Shown here: positions 25,408 through 31,131 of the stretch, in pieces
Position numbering within the stretch: position 1 is the stretch's first letter
Layout of the letters: every line of letters begins with the position of its first letter
Source of the DNA: Lachnospiraceae bacterium
GTDB taxonomy: Bacteria; Bacillota; Clostridia; Lachnospirales; Lachnospiraceae
NCBI GenBank assembly: GCA_015058015.1
Contig: SVDM01000002.1
Span: forward strand, 131,965 to 195,964
Reading direction: 5' to 3'
DNA: 64,000 nucleotides
Notes under the pieces: model-generated
The model's input: the letters and a program-made list of their open reading frames with translations, nothing else
The model's database searches: none
Told to the model about the DNA's origin: nothing
Position numbers and translations under genes: made by a program

Positions 25408-26616
25408 TTAAATATCATACATCTTAGAGACTAAATCCCCTGCGCTTAAACTGTAGGAACCATCTGAAGCGTATCCGGATGCAGCTCCATTTCCAGTGTT
25501 AGAATAATAATTCAACAATCTTGCATCAGATTCTATCGCTGATGCATACTTCTCGAAAGTATCCTTAACACCCCCCATATCCGCTTTTTTCAAGCTATCC
25601 TTATGTAATGACAGTTTTCCGTCAGCGCCGACTGTTATTCCAGCTTTCGAAAGTTGTCCCGAATATTTAGCAGTTTTTTGAATCATGGATGAAAGATTCG
25701 CGCTCACTCCAGATATTCCTGTATTTCTTGCGGTTGCGAGAGTAGCATTATAGTATTTAATGAAATTTTCTGCTTCGGAAATAATGCCATCAATATCATA
25801 TGATTTATTCCCGTCATTATCTGTGGTAGCTGTAAATAACGCCTTGCTTTTCAAGTTTGCAATGCTTTCCATGAGATTCTTGGAATTGCTTGTAGTTGCC
25901 GGTGTTTCGGATGTCGAAGCAGTGCCTCCGGCTTCGCTCGTACTATTTGTCGTCGGTGCCTCTTTTACATAATTCGAGGCTCGATTAAGCCTTGTGGCAA
26001 CCTTGGATCCATAACTCATTGCCGCATTTCCGTCGAAGAAATCCTTAACCTTGCTCACATCTGCCGTTGCCAGCTTCTTTTCGTTCAGCGACAAAGTTCC
26101 ATCACCGTTAATAGTAATCCCGAACTCCTTTAGTGCCGCCTCATTCTCTTTTGTGGCAGCCATGGCTCCTGCGATATTCTTTGAAATGTTATACATTGTC
26201 GTCTTTTTGGATGAAGTAACCGCATCATTGTAGGATGTTACATACGACTTTAAAGCCGATTTCATCTTATCGGCCGCCGTGCCATCCTTTTCGGAATCCT
26301 TATAGGTTTCTTCACTTTGAAGATTACCGAGAGCTGACATCATGCTGTTTACTGATGTGGAAAGATTGGAATTCTCCTCGGTTGCTTCTTTTGACACTGT
26401 GGGATTCTTTCGCTCTTCAATGAGTCGGTCAATGACATTCTCTGATTTAGATTTGCCGGCTTTCCCGCTTCCGGAAGCTGTACCATTTGTCCCACTGTTA
26501 TAATAGGACTTAAGCAGCTTCCCATAGCTGCCGTTTCTGATGGCATTATAATCCCCGATCATCCCGGAAAGTCCGCTGTTTGAGCCAAAGATAGAATTAA
26601 TAAATGAATTGCTCAT
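25408..26616 (-). CDS. FliD C-terminus-like protein with two repeats
   Basis: About 402 residues from the ATG at 26616 (GGAGG seven bases upstream; an ATG one codon earlier is closer than ideal). The protein is Ser/Thr/Ala/Asn-rich with no cleavable signal. Two homologous units each contain a helix with YNDAV or YNATL, then GITINGDGTLSLNEKKL or GITVGADGKLSLHKDSL, and end with VKDFF or VKDTF. That pattern is characteristic of the C-terminal domain of flagellar cap protein FliD, but the FliD N-terminal and coiled-coil parts are missing. First gene of the P2 operon. Possibly exported or a filament-tip-like protein; function unknown. Confidence 0.7.
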   Translation of the reverse strand: MSNSFINSIFGSNSGLSGMIGDYNAIRNGSYGKLLKSYYNSGTNGTASGSGKAGKSKSENVIDRLIEERKNPTVSKEATEENSNLSTSVNSMMSALGNLQSEETYKDSEKDGTAADKMKSALKSYVTSYNDAVTSSKKTTMYNISKNIAGAMAATKENEAALKEFGITINGDGTLSLNEKKLATADVSKVKDFFDGNAAMSYGSKVATRLNRASNYVKEAPTTNSTSEAGGTASTSETPATTSNSKNLMESIANLKSKALFTATTDNDGNKSYDIDGIISEAENFIKYYNATLATARNTGISGVSANLSSMIQKTAKYSGQLSKAGITVGADGKLSLHKDSLKKADMGGVKDTFEKYASAIESDARLLNYYSNTGNGAASGYASDGSYSLSAGDLVSKMYDI

Positions 26617-26653
26617 CATATCACCTCCATGTTTGATTATTGAGAGCCGCAAC

Positions 26654-26733
26654 ATTTCAATTTCGCTTCGCGAAGTCGCGGCCTACGTAATGTAATGTTT
26701 TCAAAGAAAACCTTACATTACATGTGTTGAAAT
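26654..26733 (-). other. Structured 5' leader of the FliD-like operon
   Basis: Between the predicted P2 start point and the RBS lie three stems. The outer arms are TTGAAAT (26727-26733) and ATTTCAA (26654-26660). Inside is a hairpin with arms ATGTAATG (26690-26697) and CATTACAT (26716-26723) extended by TTTC/GAAA, and a palindrome CTTCGCGAAG. It could be a cis-acting RNA or mRNA stabiliser; no known riboswitch class is recognised. Confidence 0.45.
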
Positions 26734-26781
26734 CCTTTTCAAAACGCGCTATGAGCTCCTTATATAATCATTCTCGAAAGA

Positions 26782-26835
26782 ATTACATCCATTTTCAACC
26801 CTGATGTACCGAAAGGTCGTTTTCATGTACCGAAA
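26782..26835 (-). promoter_or_regulatory. P2: LytTR-box promoter of the FliD-like/TCS operon
   Basis: Two identical 11-bp direct repeats TTTCGGTACAT (minus strand; 26825-26835 and 26804-26814) have a 21-bp period. Exactly 16 bp after the second lies the -10 box TGTAAT (26782-26787). There is no good -35, as expected for an activator-dependent promoter. The layout is matched by P1. Confidence 0.7.
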
Positions 26836-26857
26836 TGATTTTCTCACATATATTTCT

Positions 26858-27694
26858 CTATGATACCACTGCATTCTGGCGACGGTATGCATCGTTATCT
26901 TTTTGGGCAAGTTCCGCCTCCACCTGTAATAGCTCCTGTTGCAGACGTTGCTTTTCAGATTCATCGGCGCTGTTTACCTCTTGTTGCAAACGTGCCTTCT
27001 TTTCTTTAAGCTTTTCTATCTCCCTGTCAACCCTATCAGTATCTGTGGTCGCCGATGAACTATTTTCAGGTTCTTCGGAAGATTCCTGTGCCTTAGCCGA
27101 TTTTGGAGACAATTCCTTATTGGGATCCACATAATCAATCTTAGGATTACCGTCTTCGTCTTTACCGGGCTTATACAGACCTTTAACAGGCTCAGTATGA
27201 AGATATTCATCGGTCATTTGCCAACCGGTATTAGATTTGATTTCTTCCTGTTTTCTTGATGTATCAACTCCACGAGCGCTATCAGTCTTGATTTCTGATT
27301 CTAATACTCTTGCTCTATCCTGCGCTTTAGAATTCACAGCGCCCTGTGACTTGATCTGCTGAAGAGATGAACCGGCCGAAATAATATCCTTCATGCCTGC
27401 ATTAGCTTTATCATTCTCGGAAGAATCGGACTTCTGCTGATTTTCTTTGCGCTGCTCAATCTGATGCTGACGCAATTGATTCTGAAGGTCACTGATCTGC
27501 TGCTGAATCTCCTGACGCCTTTTCATCTTTTCTTCTGATGACATCTCCTTGTTATCGCCAAGTTCCTGCATCTGCTTCTGTGCATTTGTAATCTGTTCCT
27601 GAAGACCCTTGCTGTATGAATCAGCTCCCTGATTCATCATAAATTGTAGTGACTGTGTACCTATGCTGTTACCGTTAATTCCGCTTATGTTCAT
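26858..27694 (-). CDS. FlxA-like coiled-coil protein
   Basis: A 278-residue, very Gln/Glu/Lys-rich protein. Residues 28-90 form a coiled coil (SEEKMKRRQEIQQQISDLQN, then further heptads) in the manner of FlxA-like proteins. A disordered middle follows, with a second coiled coil at about 225-270. FlxA is a flagellum-coregulated protein of unknown role, so the resemblance suggests a flagellar-type connection, but composition alone can create it. The start MNISGINGNSIGTQSLQ has AAGGAGG upstream. Second gene after P1, 18 bp from the preceding stop; it ends 22 bp before the P2 boxes with no terminator seen. Confidence 0.7.
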   Translation of the reverse strand: MNISGINGNSIGTQSLQFMMNQGADSYSKGLQEQITNAQKQMQELGDNKEMSSEEKMKRRQEIQQQISDLQNQLRQHQIEQRKENQQKSDSSENDKANAGMKDIISAGSSLQQIKSQGAVNSKAQDRARVLESEIKTDSARGVDTSRKQEEIKSNTGWQMTDEYLHTEPVKGLYKPGKDEDGNPKIDYVDPNKELSPKSAKAQESSEEPENSSSATTDTDRVDREIEKLKEKKARLQQEVNSADESEKQRLQQELLQVEAELAQKDNDAYRRQNAVVS

Positions 27695-27712
27695 ATTGCA
27701 ATCCTCCTTGAT

Positions 27713-28291
27713 CTATCCTCTGACGTCGAATGCTCCACCGGAAATGAGAGATATTGTCCCGGACATCCTTGCATTGAATTGGTTTACCAGGTCATCCAGG
27801 TCCTTGCCTTTAAACTCTATTGTGGATGTAGCTTCCTCCACACGTTCTTTTTCCTGCTTTCTTTCAAGCTTCTTTTCTTCAGCTTTTTGTTTTTCCTGCT
27901 TTTCTTTTACTCTCTCAAGCCACTCGTCAATATCCGAATCTGTTCCACCGCCATCTGTTACTGTGCAGGTTATCATTGTGGAGTACTCTTCTCCGAATTC
28001 TATCGATACAAATTGCAGGGTTGCACCATGGGCAATAGCCGATTGCTGTGCTTGCTTGATATAGTCAGGCGCCTTGGATAACTCACGCTCTAACCACTCC
28101 CCTGTTTCTTTATCTGCCATAGCCTTACGCAACAATCCGGGAGTAACAGATACAGCTGCGTTCTTTCCCGGAGTCAAACATCCGAATTTCTGCGCCAGAT
28201 AACCGGCATACTCATTTACACTTGATTTACCTTTGCATGACGTCCCGGTATTACTTAAAAAATATGGTGTATACGAATCTGATATCTTCAT
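27713..28291 (-). CDS. DUF6033-like protein
   Basis: A 192-residue soluble protein. The beginning MKISDSYTPYFLSNTG and the line SSVNEYAGYLAQKFGCLTPG match my memory of DUF6033 proteins of Lachnospiraceae; this is not verified. A middle alpha/beta part (ATLQFVSIEFGEEYSTMITC) is followed by a Lys/Glu coiled coil (about 135-160) and LDDLVNQFNARMSGTIS. First gene of the P1 operon, with GGAGG ahead of the ATG. Function unknown; its control by P1 places it with the FlxA- and FliD-like proteins. Confidence 0.7.
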   Translation of the reverse strand: MKISDSYTPYFLSNTGTSCKGKSSVNEYAGYLAQKFGCLTPGKNAAVSVTPGLLRKAMADKETGEWLERELSKAPDYIKQAQQSAIAHGATLQFVSIEFGEEYSTMITCTVTDGGGTDSDIDEWLERVKEKQEKQKAEEKKLERKQEKERVEEATSTIEFKGKDLDDLVNQFNARMSGTISLISGGAFDVRG

Positions 28292-28356
28292 GTAGTACGT
28301 CCTCCATAGAATTCTAACCCGCGAAGTAATCTCCTTCTACAATCTCTATCGATAGA

Positions 28357-28410
28357 GTTATATTCGAAGCTTATACCTATTGCGTGAAAGGCCCTTTTCA
28401 TGTATCGAAA
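28357..28410 (-). promoter_or_regulatory. P1: LytTR-box promoter of the DUF6033/FlxA-like operon
   Basis: TTTCGATACAT (minus, 28400-28410) and the more diverged TTTCACGCAAT (28379-28389) have a 21-bp period. The -10 TATAAC (28357-28362) starts after a 16-bp gap. The whole block aligns with P2 over about 45 bp, including ATGTG upstream and CATGAAAA between the boxes. Confidence 0.65.
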
Positions 28411-28536
28411 TATCTTTACCACATAAAAAGGCTCCGGGTTTTAACCGATGCCCATCCCTTAACAATAACGTCTATCTCGATATTTATCCCCCATAATAAT
28501 TAGTCCCACTATTTAAATCCATTATACAAGTATTAT

Positions 28537-28565
28537 TTGACAACCCACTTCTTATCTGCTACTAT
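28537..28565 (+). promoter_or_regulatory. Sigma-A promoter of the AbiF-associated RNA
   Basis: TTGACA (28537-28542), 17-bp spacer, TACTAT (28560-28565). A near-consensus promoter placed so that transcription begins just before the first hairpin of the upstream RNA. The stretch from about 28411 to 28536 holds no gene or recognised element. Confidence 0.8.
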
Positions 28566-28571
28566 GACCAT

Positions 28572-28643
28572 AGTGATCGTGTCACAGATACTTGCGAAGC
28601 CTGTGACCGGGGGAGAACCGCTTGGTCTCTCCCTCTTTTTGTT
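28572..28643 (+). ncRNA. Small structured RNA upstream of abiF (candidate antitoxin)
   Basis: A transcript of about 70 nt is predicted between the promoter and the toxin RBS. Hairpin 1 has arms GTCACAG (28581-28587) and CTGTGAC (28601-28607) and an internal CTTGCGAAG mini-hairpin. Hairpin 2 is a terminator (GGGAGAACC / GGTCTCTCCC, GCTT loop, then TCTTTTTGTT). The toxin RBS AAGGAG begins right after the T-tract, so the toxin would be made from readthrough. Non-coding RNA partners of AbiF proteins have been reported; this one fits that plan. Confidence 0.65.
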
Positions 28644-28655
28644 AAGGAGTGTTTT

Positions 28656-29600
28656 ATGTCCACAAATAATCAAAAGCTCTTTTCAACCATAGATGATCAG
28701 ATTAGTATCCTTCGTGATTCAAAAGGTATCTGCATCAGTGATGATGAATATGCTAAAGATGTTCTTTCAAGAATCGGATACTTTCCTCTTATGGGCGGTT
28801 ATAAGCATCTTTTTCGGATTCCCCTTACAAAAACATATAAACCGGGAACCTCTTTTGAAGAAATTGTTTCATTATATAAATTTGATGCTGATCTACGTGA
28901 ACTAGTATTTAAGTATCTTTTGCAGATAGAGAGACATTTACGTTCTCTTCTTTCGTATTATTTTACTGAGATACATGGAGAATCCCAATCGGAGTATCTC
29001 GACTTAAATAATTATAACAACACCCGTAAAAACCTCAAATCTCTGTCAAAGCTGATTAGCACCCTTCGCTATGCTGCCAATACATCGGATTATGCATATA
29101 TCAATTATTACCGAACCAAATACGGAAACATTCCTCTTTGGGTTCTTGTAAATGCACTGACTTTCGGGAACATATCAAAAATGTTCCAGCTATCACAGCA
29201 TAGAATTCAATCTAGAATATGCCGAGACTTTGGGGCGATTAATCCGCATCAAATGGAGCAAATGCTTTCCGTGTTAACAAAATTTAGAAATGTCTGTGCT
29301 CACGGTGAGCGACTATTTACTTTTAGAACGGTTGATACTTTAACAAATATGTCCTTGCATGCAAAATTAAAGATTCCAACAAATGGCACTCAGTATGCAT
29401 ATGGTAAAAACGATCTTTTTGCCGTTGTAATCGCTTTCCGCTATCTGATACCCAAAAAGGATTTTGCTGTTTTCAAAAAGAAGCTTTCTTTGATTATCAA
29501 GAAGGCTCTTCAATCAATCGGACACATAAGCGAGTCAGAGCTACTTCAGCATATGGGCTTTCCAAATAATTGGTCTGATATTTCTAGATATAGGGTTTAA
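28656..29600 (+). CDS. abiF: AbiF/Abi_2 family HEPN ribonuclease (abortive infection)
   Basis: A 314-residue protein of the AbiD/AbiF (Abi_2) family. DDEYAKDVLSRIGYFPLMGGYK is the N-terminal signature (split by a helix turn), and IERHLRSLLSYYF, GNIPLWVLVNALTFGNIS and MEQMLSVLTKFRNVCAHGER follow. RNVCAH (Arg211-His216) is the HEPN R-x4-H catalytic motif, so RNase activity is expected. Such proteins stop phage growth by damaging RNA and are related to the ancestry of Cas13. AAGGAG lies six bases upstream. The gene stands alone on the plus strand, next to a structured RNA and the island integrase remnant, and is terminated at 29631-29663. Confidence 0.9.
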   Translation: MSTNNQKLFSTIDDQISILRDSKGICISDDEYAKDVLSRIGYFPLMGGYKHLFRIPLTKTYKPGTSFEEIVSLYKFDADLRELVFKYLLQIERHLRSLLSYYFTEIHGESQSEYLDLNNYNNTRKNLKSLSKLISTLRYAANTSDYAYINYYRTKYGNIPLWVLVNALTFGNISKMFQLSQHRIQSRICRDFGAINPHQMEQMLSVLTKFRNVCAHGERLFTFRTVDTLTNMSLHAKLKIPTNGTQYAYGKNDLFAVVIAFRYLIPKKDFAVFKKKLSLIIKKALQSIGHISESELLQHMGFPNNWSDISRYRV

Positions 29601-29630
29601 GTATCAGCATAACGCTTAAAAATTCTGGTT

Positions 29631-29663
29631 AAGGCAGCTGTTAAAAGAATACACAGCTGCCTT
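29631..29663 (+). terminator. Terminator of abiF
   Basis: A perfect 11-bp stem (AAGGCAGCTGT / ACAGCTGCCTT) with an 11-base loop, followed by ATTATTATT; 30 bp after the abiF stop. Confidence 0.75.
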
Positions 29664-29700
29664 ATTATTATGACTTAATACTTAATCCATGTTTTTCTAA

Positions 29701-30096
29701 CCGTCCAAGTATAAACTCATCTATGGGTCATGGATAACCACAGTAGCATATTACAAAACCCTGTATGGTATTTCAAAGAAACTGGGACTTCGACTTAGGA
29801 ATAATCATGCTTTTCGTATGGCACTAAACTCATATGTGTACACTCCTATGGGATTGCCCGCCAGCGAACGTGCGAGGATACTTGGTCACTCAGTTGAGAC
29901 AAACTTAAGGTTTTATACTTTTGCGAGAACAGATGATTATATCGATGTATTAAATAATAAGATAAATTCATTTAATGCAGAAAACCGCATAAAACCTGAA
30001 GATGAATGGGGTACCTCAGGGTACCTCAAAATAATCCCTTTCAGGGAAAAAGAAAAAAGCTCTGTATCCCTTGATACTAAAGCTTTTTCCTGGTAA
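29701..30096 (+). pseudogene. Truncated tyrosine recombinase (integrase C-terminal fragment)
   Basis: The frame opens after a stop at 29698-29700 and encodes 131 residues; an ATG occurs only at 29818. It keeps the C-terminal catalytic motifs of phage-type integrases: HAFRMALNSYV (H-x-x-R box), LGHSVETNLRFYTF (second His and nucleophile Tyr). The N-terminal arm, core-binding domain and first catalytic Arg are absent. It is therefore a remnant. It ends 4 bp before the attachment repeat, the usual place for the gene that inserted an island at ssrA. Confidence 0.85.
30009..30028 (+). repeat. Tandem GGGTACCTCA repeats, right island end
   Basis: Two adjacent copies of the decamer found near the left end, here inside the integrase coding sequence (reading GTSGYLK) and 72 bp from the right attachment repeat. 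Candidate arm-type recombinase binding sites. Confidence 0.5.
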
Positions 30097-30099
30097 TTG

Positions 30100-30131
30100 T
30101 TTTGGATGGAGTAGACGGGATTTGAACCCGT
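30100..30131 (+). repeat. Right attachment site (ssrA 3' end)
   Basis: The 32-bp repeat overlapping the last 25 bases of ssrA. The identical copy is at 22425-22456. Confidence 0.85.
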
Positions 30132-30445
30132 GTCCAAAGATCTTTCCATTGTACTTCTACTATCATAGTCAGTTATTTGACATTCCCTCCGCCTGCCGGG
30201 AACTAACACTCTGCAGGTTTTAGTAGCTTCATAATACGCCTATATGCTCAAAGCTTTGCATATATCGTTTCCGACATTAGTCGATGCCAGGATCCCAACG
30301 TGTCGGTGCATCAGGCCTGACAAGCAACAACTAGGCTGCTAACGCGTACTTTTCGTCTGCGTTTATATTTAGGTTTGCCATTTAACGCATTGCATGCGGA
30401 TAGCTTCTCCAATTTCCAAATCCCTGTCGAAACCAGTACTACCCC
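30107..30445 (-). ncRNA. ssrA: tmRNA
   Basis: A 339-nt transfer-messenger RNA. The tRNA-like ends pair as GGGGTAG with CTACTCC, followed by discriminator A. The 5' domain has ACTGGTTTCGACAGGG, and the T-arm has GGGTTCAAATCCC. The tag frame after ATGGCAAAC encodes ANLNINADEKYALAA, ending in TAG. No CCA is encoded. It rescues stalled ribosomes together with SmpB, encoded 51 bp upstream on the same strand. Its 3' end is the island attachment site and is left intact. Confidence 0.95.
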
Positions 30446-30496
30446 TGAACATGAGGGATTGCGTTGTCCCTCGTCTATATACATTATAACATAATA

Positions 30497-30961
30497 TCAC
30501 AGATTGCGCACCTTAAACTCGCGCTCCGCCTCTCTTCTCTGGTCCTTCTTGGCGATATCCTGTCTCTTGTCATAGAGTTTCTTACCCTTTGCAAGGCCGA
30601 ACTCAACTTTAACAAGACTGCCCTTGAAGTAAACCTGAAGAGGCACTAAGGTGTAACCCTGCTGTGCTATCTTACCGGCGAGTTTCCCGATCTCGCTCTT
30701 GTGAACCAAAAGCTTTTTGGGACGCAAGGGGTCTTTATTGAAGATATTCCCCTTCTCGTAAGGACTGATATGAAGCCCGTAGATAAAGAGCTCGCCCTTA
30801 TCAATGTTGATAAAAGACTCTTTAATGGAGCACTTACCCATACGGACTGATTTGACTTCCGTACCGTGCAGGACGATGCCCGCCTCATACTTTTCTTCTA
30901 TGAAATAATCGTGATATGCTTTTTTATTGTTTGCAACAAGCTTAATGCTTTCTTTTCCCAT
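30497..30961 (-). CDS. smpB: SsrA-binding protein SmpB
   Basis: A 154-residue protein, normal length. Motifs are [47 protein letters not shown] and the basic tail [20 protein letters not shown] that enters the ribosomal decoding centre. It binds tmRNA and delivers it to stalled ribosomes. Sits between rnr and ssrA on the same strand, the classical Firmicute order. The 170-bp gap to rnr holds no clear signal. Confidence 0.96.
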   Translation of the reverse strand: MGKESIKLVANNKKAYHDYFIEEKYEAGIVLHGTEVKSVRMGKCSIKESFINIDKGELFIYGLHISPYEKGNIFNKDPLRPKKLLVHKSEIGKLAGKIAQQGYTLVPLQVYFKGSLVKVEFGLAKGKKLYDKRQDIAKKDQRREAEREFKVRNL

Positions 30962-31131
30962 TTTCTTTTCCTTTTACATATTGGATGATATACGAATTGC
31001 TACGTTACTCTGTAACTTTCGCAATTCTACAAGCATTCGGAATCCGCCCTACCGGGCTACTTCCTCATCTTTGTTCGTGTAATGAAGTTTTCCACGAATA
31101 CGAGCAAGCTCTATCGTGTCAACTTATTACA

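Larger units (their letters stand above)
22425..30131. mobile_element. ssrA-integrated genomic island, about 7.7 kb
   Basis: The 32-bp sequence forming the end of ssrA (30100-30131) is repeated exactly in the same orientation at 22425-22456. That is the mark left by a tyrosine recombinase inserting at the tmRNA 3' end. A C-terminal integrase fragment lies 4 bp inside the right repeat. Cargo: an AbiF gene with its upstream RNA, two operons of flagellar-like and unknown proteins, and a LytTR two-component system. The integrase is broken, so self-excision is unlikely. Confidence 0.8.

Noticed and set aside
28292..28440. Flagellar sigma-28 promoter for the DUF6033/FlxA-like operon
   Set aside because: TAAA and CGATA are present on the minus strand but only about seven bases apart rather than about fifteen; the direct-repeat plus -10 arrangement shared with P2 explains the region better.
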